Shown here: piece after piece, positions 1 through 7,928 of the stretch
How the letters are laid out: each line of letters opens with the position of its first letter
How positions within the stretch are numbered: position 1 is the stretch's first letter
Assembly: GCA_964537965.1 (NCBI GenBank)
Contig: CAZIDB010000125.1
Coordinates: 1-13,945, forward strand
Direction of reading: 5' to 3'
Origin: SURF-24 sp964537965
GTDB lineage: Bacteria > Bacteroidota > Ignavibacteria > Ignavibacteriales > SURF-24
DNA length: 13,945 nt
Position numbers and translations under genes: made by a program
The notes under the pieces: generated by a model
What the model was told of the DNA's origin: nothing
What the model saw: only the letters and a program-made list of their open reading frames with translations
Database searches by the model: none

Positions 1-197
1 TGTTCTAGAATAGCTGTGGGAGGTGTTGTTGTGGAATCAATGTTATTCAGTTCAAAAGAAAGTTTCTTGTAAGAACCGAATATTCTTTTACAATTCCTGC
101 AATATTCAAGATGAGCTTCAAGTTCAGCTAATTCATGTTCTGTAATTGTCTTGTCAAGAAATTTATTAGCTATTTCATGAATATTCTCACAGGTCAT
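1..197 (-). CDS. Zinc-finger anti-sigma factor (partial, N-terminal part)
   Basis: This reading frame starts at ATG 195-197 and is still open at the window edge (65 codons seen). It reads MTCENIHEIANKFLD and continues to HLEYCRNC, giving Cys3, His29, Cys33 and Cys36. That is the C...HxxxCxxC zinc signature of the anti-sigma (zf-HC2/ZAS) domain, which binds a cognate ECF sigma factor and keeps it from RNA polymerase. The start overlaps the end of the sigma factor gene by 11 bases, so the two are probably translationally coupled and form a regulator/inhibitor pair. After the zinc finger the visible part turns Ser/Thr/Pro-rich; any membrane segment or sensor domain would lie outside the window, so the stimulus cannot be read. 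Confidence 0.85.
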   Translation of the reverse strand, partial: MTCENIHEIANKFLDKTITEHELAELEAHLEYCRNCKRIFGSYKKLSFELNNIDSTTTPPTAILE

Positions 198-708
198 GCT
201 CAAATCCTTTTGCTAACTTTTTTCTTGCAGAAAACACAAATTCAATTATTGATTGTTCGGAATATTCAGGCATCAAATCGGAAACCTCTCCGTATTTATA
301 ACCCTCAATATCGTGAAGTACGAAAGCAATTCTTTCCTCATCCTCAAGTCCGTTAATCAGGTTTTCAAGTTTCTTATTCCTTTGATCAGTTGGGGTAGTA
401 CCGGGGGAGTTTTGATTTTTGTTTTTATGTTTGCTATTCCTGAACAATTCCAGGTTTTTATAGATTGCTATACCATGAAGCCATGCTGTAAAGCTTGTAT
501 CGCTTCTGATCTGTTTTAAATTTTGCCAGGTATGATTAAAAATTTCTCCGGTTATTTCAGCAGCCATCTTTTGGTTGTTAAGCAACCTTAAACTTAGCAA
601 ATAAATATTGCCAAGGTTTAGTTCAACTAATTGCAGGAAAGAGTTTTTATTTCCCTTTTGTGCGCTTGCAATAAGATTAACTATATATTTGCTGTCAGGG
701 CTGCCCAT
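187..708 (-). CDS. ECF-type RNA polymerase sigma factor (sigma-70 family)
   Basis: The 173-residue protein is the usual length of an ECF sigma factor. Residues about 10-92 fit region 2: a helical stretch, then an acidic/aromatic segment (EIFNHTWQNLKQI) and SFTAWLHGIAIYKNLELFRN, which corresponds to the family pattern with a conserved Trp-Leu, Ile-Ala and a terminal Arg. A polar linker (about 93-112) leads to region 4 at about 113-168 (LENLINGLEDEERIAFVLHD ... SARKKLAKG), the helix-turn-helix that reads the -35 element. Region 4 is divergent: the usual small residues of the recognition helix (as in EIA...) are replaced by EVSDLMPEYSEQSI. The gene directly precedes and overlaps the anti-sigma gene, which supports the call. 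Target promoters are unknown. No strong ribosome binding site is visible before the ATG at 706-708. Confidence 0.85.
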   Translation of the reverse strand: MGSPDSKYIVNLIASAQKGNKNSFLQLVELNLGNIYLLSLRLLNNQKMAAEITGEIFNHTWQNLKQIRSDTSFTAWLHGIAIYKNLELFRNSKHKNKNQNSPGTTPTDQRNKKLENLINGLEDEERIAFVLHDIEGYKYGEVSDLMPEYSEQSIIEFVFSARKKLAKGFEHDL

Positions 709-812
709 CTATTGTCAACTTTTAATTTAAGAGAAATGTTTCAAATCTTAAGACTAAAGAACACTTCCAAATATTTCATTGAAAATATATAAACGAATTT
801 AGCAACTTACAA

Positions 813-2045
813 TCATTTACTGAGAATGAATTCAATTCGTTCGAGTTTACCATCTATATTATTTCTTGGCTGAATCCTAAAAATTTTACTCAGTAATGGA
901 TAAACATCAATGTTGTATAAAGTACCGGTTAAAAAATTCTTTTTGAAATGAGGACCAATTGCGTAAAAAATTCCGTGCATATCTATTTCAGTATTATCAT
1001 AACCATGGTCGCCGCCAAAAGCACGTTTTGTAATATTGCTTTTTGCTTCATTATCGTAAAGTGTCCATCCAAGATCTGCAACTACAACGAGTGAGTAAAT
1101 AAGAGGATTTTTTGAGAAGTGCAGGTATTCCGGCATTTCATTTTTCTTAAATACTCTAAAATGGTTTTCAGCTTTTTTAAGTGATTGATAAACTTCTTCC
1201 AGTTTTTCTGCAGGCGGTTCAATCATCATTATAGGTCCTCCGCCATTTATCTTACATTTTACATCAAAGAAATTTTCAACATTTATTGTTCTGTCTTTGC
1301 TAATATCAGTCATCCCATGGTCAGAAAGGAGAATGATATCAACGCTATCTGCCATATTAATATCTTTCAGTCGTTTATATAAATGTCCCACAAGGCTGTC
1401 TAATAAATGAATGGCGTTGTTAATCTCAATACCGGTTGTTCCAAAACGATGGCCTCTGGAATCAGTTTCATGAAAATATAGTGTTAAAAAATGTGGGCGT
1501 TCCTTATATGGCAGTTGAAGCCAGTTAATAACTCCATCTATTCTTTTACCATAGTCAAGATTGTGTTCATATTTTTTATAATAAGTTGGATGTCTGTACG
1601 AAAGTGTTACTTCTGAACCCGGCCAGAAAAAACTTGCTGTTTTAATTCCTTGTCTTTCAGCAGTTTCCCAAAATGCTTCTCCCTGGTACCATTTTGCATC
1701 GCGAACAGAAACAGTATCACTTATTCCATAACTCATATTTTCAAATGGATCTTCGAATTCATTCTGTATTATGCCATGGTTCTCAGGATACATTCCGGTA
1801 ATAATTGAAAGATGATTAGGAAAAGTTTTTGATGGAAACGTAGGTTTAAATGATAAGGCTTTTACTCCATTTGTTTTAAAAAAATCAAGATTTGGCGTTA
1901 TTCCTCTGTCTGGGTAATCCCATCTGTATCCATCAAACGAAACAAGGATTACGTAAGGTTCACCTGCTTTTACCTTAACGGCTGTAAGTGAATAAAACGA
2001 AAAGATTATTAAAAGATAAAATTTGAAAGAATATCTTGTCTGCAT
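813..2045 (-). CDS. Secreted nucleotide pyrophosphatase/phosphodiesterase (NPP/ENPP family, alkaline phosphatase superfamily)
   Basis: The 410-residue protein begins with a signal peptide (about residues 1-27: short basic start, hydrophobic core, then KVKAG) and so is likely periplasmic or exported. The two-metal site of the NPP family is complete: Asp38 (VSFDGYRWDY), nucleophile Thr74 (FPSKTFPNH), Asn95, Asp195 and His199 (HETDSRGH), Asp242-His243 (LSDHGM) and His347 (GGDHGYDN). Known members hydrolyse nucleotide pyrophosphate or phosphodiester bonds; the sequence alone does not settle whether this one prefers nucleotides, nucleotide sugars or lipid head groups. Its length matches bacterial single-domain NPPs. 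It lies 104 bases upstream of the sigma factor gene on the same strand, so it may or may not be cotranscribed, and it is divergent from the TonB-dependent receptor, which would fit extracellular nutrient scavenging. Confidence 0.9.
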   Translation of the reverse strand: MQTRYSFKFYLLIIFSFYSLTAVKVKAGEPYVILVSFDGYRWDYPDRGITPNLDFFKTNGVKALSFKPTFPSKTFPNHLSIITGMYPENHGIIQNEFEDPFENMSYGISDTVSVRDAKWYQGEAFWETAERQGIKTASFFWPGSEVTLSYRHPTYYKKYEHNLDYGKRIDGVINWLQLPYKERPHFLTLYFHETDSRGHRFGTTGIEINNAIHLLDSLVGHLYKRLKDINMADSVDIILLSDHGMTDISKDRTINVENFFDVKCKINGGGPIMMIEPPAEKLEEVYQSLKKAENHFRVFKKNEMPEYLHFSKNPLIYSLVVVADLGWTLYDNEAKSNITKRAFGGDHGYDNTEIDMHGIFYAIGPHFKKNFLTGTLYNIDVYPLLSKIFRIQPRNNIDGKLERIEFILSK

Positions 2046-2298
2046 AGCATTTCTGAAAGAATTAATAAAAAGTTAATGGTAAAAATAAAAAAAAATACTT
2101 TACTTTTGAAAAATTTGCTTCTAATTTATGTGGCGATTCTTAGAAAATTTGTATCACTAAAAAAATAATAACACGGATTTTCAATTTTTCTGTAAAATAT
2201 ACTTCCCTTATGCCTAAGACAACATCAAAAAATATTTTCTGTATCCAAATAAACAAATGTAGTTCAATTGTATTTTCATAATTAATAAGGAGAAATTT
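2046..2298. promoter_or_regulatory. Divergent intergenic region between the NPP gene and the TonB receptor gene
   Basis: This 253-base, very AT-rich stretch has no credible reading frame and must carry the promoters for the two genes that face away from it. On the plus strand TACTTTTG at 2101-2108 fits the TAnnTTTG -7 element of Bacteroidota housekeeping promoters, but no TTTG is found at the expected -33 position, so I do not assign a promoter. The only clear signal is the ribosome binding site AAGGAG at 2287-2292, six bases before the receptor ATG at 2299. Confidence 0.4.
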
Positions 2299-5200
2299 AT
2301 GAGTCTATTTACAAAAAGGTTCCTAGTTCCTTTCCTCTTTATTTTGCTTAGTCAGGTTGCTCTGTATGCTCAGGGTATAACAACTGCAGCAATGAACGGA
2401 GTAGTTACTGACAAAGATGGAAGCCCGCTTGCAGGAGCTACAGTAATTGCTCAGCATATTCCATCAGGAACGGACTTTGGAACAACAACCCGTTCAGATG
2501 GCAGGTTTAATTTGTTAAACCTTCGTGTTGGCGGACCTTACACGGTTAAGGTTACATTTATTGGTTACAAAACAGAAACGCAGGAAAATATTAATCTTGC
2601 ATTAGGTCAGAATTTAAAAATTGATTTTAAATTACCTGACGAGCAGGTGGAACTTAGTGGTGTAACCATTGTTGCAGAAAAAAGTGCTGTATTAAGCCAG
2701 AGTAGAACAGGAGCAGCTCAAAACGTTTCTTTAAAAGAAATTGACGCACTTCCGACTACTACAAGAAGTTTCCAGAATTTTGCAAAACTATCACCTATGT
2801 TTAGTGGAAGTAACTTGCAGGCAGCAGGTAGAAAATCTAGCTACAATAACATCCAGATTGATGGAACACAGTATAACGATTTGTTTGGATTGGGAAGCAC
2901 AGGAACACCTGGCGGTCAGTCAAATACAAATCCTATAAGCTTGGATGCTATACGTGAGTTCCAGGTTAACGTTGCACCTTTTGACGTAAAGATGAGCGGG
3001 TTTACCGGCGGTGGAATCAATGCAATTACTCGTTCAGGAACAAACAACTATTCCGGTTCAGTTTATTTCTATGGAAGAAATGAAAGCTTTGTCGGAAAAA
3101 ATCCGACAACATTCGAATCTGATTATCCTGAATTTACAGATTATCAATATGGTTTCAGGGTTGGTGGGCCGATTCTTAAAGATAAACTTTTCTTCTTTGT
3201 TAATGGCGAATTAACTGCTAACTCTCAGCCACAGAAGCAAACAGCATTGCTTAATGGTTTTGGCGGTAAAACAATTGCCGAATTAAAAGCATATGCCGAT
3301 CAAATGAAAAGCGAATTGGCAAAAAGAGGTTATGATGCAGGAAATTATGATGACGTAACTTTCGAACAGCCTAGTTCTAAGATATTCTTACGTTTTGATT
3401 ATAACCTTGCAACGAACCATCAGTTAACATTGCATTATAATTTAGTTGATGCTTCATCGGATAAATATTATAACAGCAGATCAGCATCAACTTTACTTTT
3501 CAGCACTCAACCTTATGAAATGACTAATACAACAAATAATATTGTTGCACAGTTAAACAGTACTTTCGGCAATGACATGTCAAATGAATTGATTGCCGGT
3601 TTTACTTCAATCAGAGATAAAAGAAAAGGTAAGTCTGCAGATGTACCTGAAGTTAGAATAGCAGAACTAAACACCACTTTCTATATGTATGCCGGTCCTG
3701 ACAGATTCTCATCAGCAAACTCACTTGACCAGGATATCTTTGAGATAACAGACAACTTCAGTTACTATTACGGAGACCATACATTTACAGTAGGTACACA
3801 TAATGAATTTTTCTCATTTAAAAACCTATTTGTCCGTTCATTCTTCGGATATTACAATTATACTAGCTTAGATAATTTCATTAATAATATTCCATCATAT
3901 TATCAACACGTATATTCAAGAGGTGGTGATCCTGCTGCATCATTCAGTGTTGCTCAGTTTGGATTTTATGCACAGGATGAATGGGTAGTTTTGCCAACAT
4001 TAAAACTTAATATTGGTTTAAGAGTAGATATTCCTACTTTCCCGGATAAACCTGCTAATAATGATTTAGTATCATCAAGTTTTCCTGGATATAGCACAGA
4101 AAATATACCTAGCGGAAATCTTTTATGGTCCCCCCGTGTTGGATTCAACTGGGATATTTTTGGTGACAGAACAACACAGTTAAGAGGCGGCGTTGGTATT
4201 TTTACAGGTCGTGTCCCTTATGTTTGGTTATCCAACAATTTCGGAAATACAGGAACAACCCTTGCTGAAGTATCATTCTCAAATACTTCAAACGCAAAAA
4301 CATTCCCGTTTATTGTTGATCCTAATAACCAGATGGTTGCTGGTGATTCAAGAGACGTTAACGGATTGTTAGGTGCTCCAAAAGTAAAATCTGAAATTGA
4401 TCTTGCTGATCCTGATCTGAAATTGCCTCAGTTGTTAAGATTCAATTTTGCAGTTGACCAGGAATTACCTGAAGGTATTGTTGGTACTGCTGAATTCTTG
4501 TATAGCAAGACAATGAATGATATGATTTATCGTAAACTTAATATTAAACCATCAACAACAAATGATGCTATTGATGGAAGACCTATATATGGTGGAACTG
4601 ATGCTAAAGATGATAAATTCTATGATGTCCTTGAGTTATATAACACCAGTGAAGGTTATCAGTATGATTTAGTATTCCAGGTACAGCGTACCGTTCCATT
4701 GGGTCTGTCTTTTAATGCCGGTTATAAATATGAAGTTGCAAAAGATATGAACAGCGTTGGTTCTTCTCAGGCTGCTTCACAGATGAACTATAATGGTATT
4801 GATTTAGATCCTAACAAACCTAAATTAACGACTTCAAGTTATGAAGTTCCAAACAGAATCTATGCTTCTGTATCCTATACAGAGGAATTCTTTGAAGGTG
4901 CTCCAACAACTATTTCATTATTCTACAATGGTCAGAATGGTTCTCCATATTCATGGACGGTAAGCGGTGACGTTAATGTTGATGGATTCAGCTATAACGA
5001 TCTATTCTACATTCCCAGAAACAGTGATGAAATATTGTTAGGTACTATCAATAAAACAACAAAAGAATTTGTACCATCTACAAAAGAAGGTACAACCTGG
5101 GCAGACCTTAATGCCTTTATTGAAAATAATGAATACCTTAAAGAAAACCGTGGTAAAATTGCTGAGAGAAACGGTGCTAATGAACCTTGGAGAAATTATT

Positions 5201-5487
5201 TCGATATGCGTATTACCCAGGATATCCCTGATTTCTTAGGCATTGGACACTTTCAGGTTTCCCTTGATATTCTGAACCTTCTTAATTTAATGAACAAAGA
5301 ATGGGGAAGAATTGAATATTATCCATATACTTATTACATCGTGACCTATCAGGGCAGAGTAACACATAACGGAGTAGCAAATAAACCAGTTTACAGTTTT
5401 TCTAAACCAACAAATAATACACCTTTTGCCTATGATGATTTACTTTCACGCTGGCAGATGCAGTTTGGTATTCGTTATAGTTTCTAA
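2299..5487 (+). CDS. Oar-like TonB-dependent outer-membrane receptor
   Basis: The 1062-residue protein has a signal peptide (about 1-25, ending LYAQG). Next comes a carboxypeptidase-regulatory-like beta-sandwich at about 28-112 (MNGVVTDKDGSPLAGATV ... VTFIGYKTETQ), a plug domain at about 118-250, and a long beta-barrel region ending in the aromatic C-terminal strand MQFGIRYSF, as expected for BAM-dependent insertion in the outer membrane. The plug contains NNIQIDGTQYND and GFTGGGINAITRSGTNNYSG, typical of the Oar-like subgroup rather than classical siderophore receptors or SusC. The family uses TonB/ExbBD energy to move substrates across the outer membrane; the substrate here is not readable, and no SusD-like partner gene is adjacent. 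The start is fixed by AAGGAG six bases upstream and by the signal peptide. It appears monocistronic, with a terminator 25 bases after the stop. Confidence 0.92.
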   Translation: MSLFTKRFLVPFLFILLSQVALYAQGITTAAMNGVVTDKDGSPLAGATVIAQHIPSGTDFGTTTRSDGRFNLLNLRVGGPYTVKVTFIGYKTETQENINLALGQNLKIDFKLPDEQVELSGVTIVAEKSAVLSQSRTGAAQNVSLKEIDALPTTTRSFQNFAKLSPMFSGSNLQAAGRKSSYNNIQIDGTQYNDLFGLGSTGTPGGQSNTNPISLDAIREFQVNVAPFDVKMSGFTGGGINAITRSGTNNYSGSVYFYGRNESFVGKNPTTFESDYPEFTDYQYGFRVGGPILKDKLFFFVNGELTANSQPQKQTALLNGFGGKTIAELKAYADQMKSELAKRGYDAGNYDDVTFEQPSSKIFLRFDYNLATNHQLTLHYNLVDASSDKYYNSRSASTLLFSTQPYEMTNTTNNIVAQLNSTFGNDMSNELIAGFTSIRDKRKGKSADVPEVRIAELNTTFYMYAGPDRFSSANSLDQDIFEITDNFSYYYGDHTFTVGTHNEFFSFKNLFVRSFFGYYNYTSLDNFINNIPSYYQHVYSRGGDPAASFSVAQFGFYAQDEWVVLPTLKLNIGLRVDIPTFPDKPANNDLVSSSFPGYSTENIPSGNLLWSPRVGFNWDIFGDRTTQLRGGVGIFTGRVPYVWLSNNFGNTGTTLAEVSFSNTSNAKTFPFIVDPNNQMVAGDSRDVNGLLGAPKVKSEIDLADPDLKLPQLLRFNFAVDQELPEGIVGTAEFLYSKTMNDMIYRKLNIKPSTTNDAIDGRPIYGGTDAKDDKFYDVLELYNTSEGYQYDLVFQVQRTVPLGLSFNAGYKYEVAKDMNSVGSSQAASQMNYNGIDLDPNKPKLTTSSYEVPNRIYASVSYTEEFFEGAPTTISLFYNGQNGSPYSWTVSGDVNVDGFSYNDLFYIPRNSDEILLGTINKTTKEFVPSTKEGTTWADLNAFIENNEYLKENRGKIAERNGANEPWRNYFDMRITQDIPDFLGIGHFQVSLDILNLLNLMNKEWGRIEYYPYTYYIVTYQGRVTHNGVANKPVYSFSKPTNNTPFAYDDLLSRWQMQFGIRYSF

Positions 5488-5511
5488 AGAAATTATTTCT
5501 TGATCTTTTTG

Positions 5512-5538
5512 AACCCCGGTTATGCCGGGGTTTTTTTT
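5512..5538 (+). terminator. Intrinsic terminator after the TonB receptor gene
   Basis: An 8-bp perfect stem (5512-5519 AACCCCGG with 5525-5532 CCGGGGTT) closes a 5-base loop (TTATG) and runs into eight Ts (5531-5538). The stem is by far the most GC-rich short element in its surroundings. It separates the receptor transcript from the phosphatase gene downstream, which should therefore have its own promoter in 5539-5601. Confidence 0.93.
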
Positions 5539-5601
5539 ACTCGTCAATGGTTTTCAATTAAAAATTCTTTTGTTAGTTTGTAACTTAAAAAGTGAGCAAT
5601 T

Positions 5602-6093
5602 ATGAATGATAGTCTCTTCAGCAAAATAAAAAACATTAAACTTCTTATAACTGATGTTGACGGAGTTTTAACCGATGGCGGTCTTTATTATACAATTGAA
5701 GGTTTGGTAATGAAGAGATTCCAGGTAAAAGACGGAATGGCTGTTCACTTATTAAGGGAAAAGGGAATTGAAGTTGCAATTGTAAGCGGAGATGCTTCCG
5801 ATATTGGTGTTGTAAGAGGGCAAAGACTTGGGATTGAATTAATCTACAAGAGTATCTCCGACAAAAAACAGACGATTGAAGAAATATGTAAGATAAAAAA
5901 TATTTCCTTTGATAATATCGCATACATAGGCGATGATGTTAATGATGTTGAAGCAATGAAATCTGTTTCTATAAGTGCAGCACCTGCCGATGCTGCTGTG
6001 GATGTACTTGAAATTGTAGATTACCGCTGTGAAAAAAAAGGCGGCCAAGGTGCTTTCCGAGAATTTGCTGACTTTTTAATATCAAATATTTAA
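5602..6093 (+). CDS. KdsC-type HAD phosphatase (3-deoxy-D-manno-octulosonate 8-phosphate phosphatase-like)
   Basis: The 163-residue protein is a cap-less (C0) HAD phosphatase of the KdsC family. Asp18 and Asp20 in TDVDGVLTDGG are the nucleophile and acid/base pair, followed by FQVKDG, SGD (62-64), Lys88 in DKK, GDDVND (110-115) for Mg2+, and the C-terminal GGQGAFREF that family members insert into the neighbouring subunit of the tetramer. KdsC dephosphorylates Kdo-8-phosphate in lipopolysaccharide core synthesis, in the cytoplasm. One feature differs: the usual TGR motif of KdsC reads SGD, and Arg75 takes a position that is Thr in E. coli KdsC. Relatives with such changes act on other nonulosonate phosphates (KDN-9-P), so the substrate may be another 2-keto-3-deoxy sugar acid. 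It sits 10 bases before the transglutaminase-like gene. Confidence 0.85.
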   Translation: MNDSLFSKIKNIKLLITDVDGVLTDGGLYYTIEGLVMKRFQVKDGMAVHLLREKGIEVAIVSGDASDIGVVRGQRLGIELIYKSISDKKQTIEEICKIKNISFDNIAYIGDDVNDVEAMKSVSISAAPADAAVDVLEIVDYRCEKKGGQGAFREFADFLISNI

Positions 6094-6103
6094 TGGAGTG
6101 AGA

Positions 6104-7537
6104 ATGAAAACTCTTTTGTTGATCATTGCATTTTCGGTACTTATTTTTTCTCAAACCAAATATGAAAAAGTTAATCATGAGATTTTAAAAGGAAATTTTA
6201 CTATTGCCGCAAAGATGATTGATTCCGTAATTTTCCATAATGTTAGTCTTACTGAAGTTGAAAAATTTGATCTTGAATTCCAAAAAGACAGGTTGAATAG
6301 AATCAGGCTGGACTTCAGTAAAAACAATAATGATATTCTCACCTATGTAAAAAAATATTACCCTGATGCTGATGAGAAGTTGCTGCAAAAGTGGGAGGAC
6401 AATAAAGTTCTGGAAATGATGGTTGTTGATGGTGAGAAAAAATATTTTGCCAGGGCCGCTTCAAACATTTTTTTAATTGATAAAGAAGCCAAAGCTAAAA
6501 AACAGAGCATTGATGGTAACAAGGTTGATGAACTGGACAAATTTTGTGAGGAAATAATTCCCGGAATAATCTCAAATTCTGTTAATTCCAAAACTCGTTA
6601 TGTTAATCCGTTGAAACTGAAATTGAAATATTCTTTAACAGTTGACCCAAATGTTGTTCCTGATGGTGAGGTTATCAGATGCTGGCTTCCATATCCAAGA
6701 GAAATCAAAAACAGGCAGGAAAACATTAAACTGAATTCTATAAGTGAACAGGAATATATAATTGCTGATAATAAAAACCTTCAGAGGACTATCTATGTTG
6801 AGAAGAAGACAGTTAAAGATCAACCGACTGTATTCCATATGGAATTGGAATATACTTCTTTTGCCTATTATTCAAATGTGCAAGCAGATGAAGTAAAAGA
6901 TTATGATGTTAACTCAGACTTGTATAAAATATTTACAACAGAAAGACAGCCTCATATTGTTTTTACAGATAGAATAAAAGAAGTATCAAAACAAATTATC
7001 GGTGAAGAAACCAATCCTTATTTAAAAGCAAAGAAAATATTTACCTGGATTAGCCAAACCAAACCCTGGGCTGGTGCAAGAGAATATTCTACCATTGAAA
7101 ATATATCCGATTACATTTTAAGAGAAGGACATGGCGACTGCGGAATTAAGACCTTATTATTTGTTACACTTTGCCGTTACAACGGAATACCGGCCAAATG
7201 GCAAAGCGGATGGATGCTTCATCCGGTAGAAGTTAACTTACATGATTGGGGTGAGGTATATTTTGAAGGATACGGCTGGGTGCCTGTAGATCAATCCTTC
7301 GGAATACAGAATTTATCTGATGAAAAAGAAAAGTACTTTTATTTGGGCGGATTGGATCAATACAGGTTAATTGCAAATGATGATTATTCTCAGCCTTTAT
7401 TCCCGGCAAAGATTTATCCCCGCAGCGAGACGGTTGATTTCCAGCGTGGTGAAGTTGAATGGCGCGGCGGCAACCTGTACTTTAATAATTGGGATTACCA
7501 TATGGATGTAGAATACGAAGAGATTGAGAACAAATAA
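6104..7537 (+). CDS. Secreted transglutaminase-like (papain-fold) protein
   Basis: I take ATG 6104 as the start (477 residues) because GGAG at 6095-6098 lies five bases upstream; a GTG two codons earlier is possible but sits on the ribosome binding site. A signal peptide covers about residues 1-17 (MKTLLLIIAFSVLIFSQ). Residues about 18-165 are an unrecognised, mostly helical and charged region. About 170-265 is a beta-rich domain (LKYSLTVDPNVVPDGEVIRC...WLPYP) that often precedes transglutaminase cores. The core at about 300-400 has the full triad Cys346 (HGDCGIKT), His380 (NLHDWGEVYFEGYGW) and Asp396 (VPVDQSFG). Bacterial members act as proteases, peptidases or amidases as often as cross-linkers, so the reaction is open. 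It is likely cotranscribed with the KdsC-like phosphatase and ends one base from the opposing toxin-like gene. Confidence 0.85.
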   Translation: MKTLLLIIAFSVLIFSQTKYEKVNHEILKGNFTIAAKMIDSVIFHNVSLTEVEKFDLEFQKDRLNRIRLDFSKNNNDILTYVKKYYPDADEKLLQKWEDNKVLEMMVVDGEKKYFARAASNIFLIDKEAKAKKQSIDGNKVDELDKFCEEIIPGIISNSVNSKTRYVNPLKLKLKYSLTVDPNVVPDGEVIRCWLPYPREIKNRQENIKLNSISEQEYIIADNKNLQRTIYVEKKTVKDQPTVFHMELEYTSFAYYSNVQADEVKDYDVNSDLYKIFTTERQPHIVFTDRIKEVSKQIIGEETNPYLKAKKIFTWISQTKPWAGAREYSTIENISDYILREGHGDCGIKTLLFVTLCRYNGIPAKWQSGWMLHPVEVNLHDWGEVYFEGYGWVPVDQSFGIQNLSDEKEKYFYLGGLDQYRLIANDDYSQPLFPAKIYPRSETVDFQRGEVEWRGGNLYFNNWDYHMDVEYEEIENK

Positions 7538-7538
7538 T

Positions 7539-7928
7539 TTATAACGAACTACTGGTTTTAATTATAAAATCATTTATAATTTCGTTCAATACTATACTGA
7601 AGTTTGGCTCGTTAGATTCAATTACTTTTCTCTCAGTATGTTTATGGTGAGGAAATGATTTTAATTCTCTATGATGAGGTGAGTTATCATACCTAAAAAG
7701 TAATTTTCCTTCATTGTTTTGATAATGATAGCTGTAAGTATTCTTTTCAACCTTATTACTTACTTCCAGATATTCCATAAAAAATAATTTTGAATCATCA
7801 ACAAAAAGAATTTCACCATGCAATAAACCAACATTTGATGATCGTTGTTCTTTTTTAAGTTCAGTCGATAGAATTAATGGATGCCTTAATGAATCATCCA
7901 AATCATCAAAGTACTTCTTAAGAAACAA
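7539..7928 (-). CDS. TumE-family toxin-like protein (DUF6516)
   Basis: The 129-residue protein carries the conserved block of the TumE/DUF6516 toxin-like family: YSYHYQ (65-70), RYDN (79-82), PHH (84-86), the His-rich SFPHHKH (91-97) and a C-terminal SNEP...VLNEI helix. The His-rich core could be catalytic, but the biochemical activity is not evident from sequence. The reading frame opens after a stop and its first usable start is TTG 7926-7928, which has GAGG six bases upstream (7935-7938); there is no ATG before residue 51. The start overlaps the upstream small gene by 11 bases, the usual layout of an antitoxin-first toxin-antitoxin operon. The 3' end is one base from the stop of the convergent transglutaminase-like gene. 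Confidence 0.75.
   Translation of the reverse strand: MFLKKYFDDLDDSLRHPLILSTELKKEQRSSNVGLLHGEILFVDDSKLFFMEYLEVSNKVEKNTYSYHYQNNEGKLLFRYDNSPHHRELKSFPHHKHTERKVIESNEPNFSIVLNEIINDFIIKTSSSL

Noticed and set aside
253..519. An 88-codon plus-strand frame inside the sigma factor gene
   Set aside because: It lies fully antisense to a recognisable ECF sigma gene and has no ribosome binding site or family features.
771..788. Imperfect palindrome after the NPP gene as a terminator
   Set aside because: The stem is short, AT-rich and bulged, and no T tract follows it on the minus strand.
2101..2108. TACTTTTG as the -7 element of a Bacteroidota-type promoter for the TonB receptor
   Set aside because: No TTTG is found 19-21 bases upstream, and the implied leader of about 185 bases is long; the match is likely by chance in AT-rich DNA.
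6098..6103. GTG at 6098 as the start of the transglutaminase-like gene
   Set aside because: The GTG overlaps the GGAG ribosome binding site (6095-6098) that is well spaced for ATG 6104, and the signal peptide starts naturally at MKTLLL.
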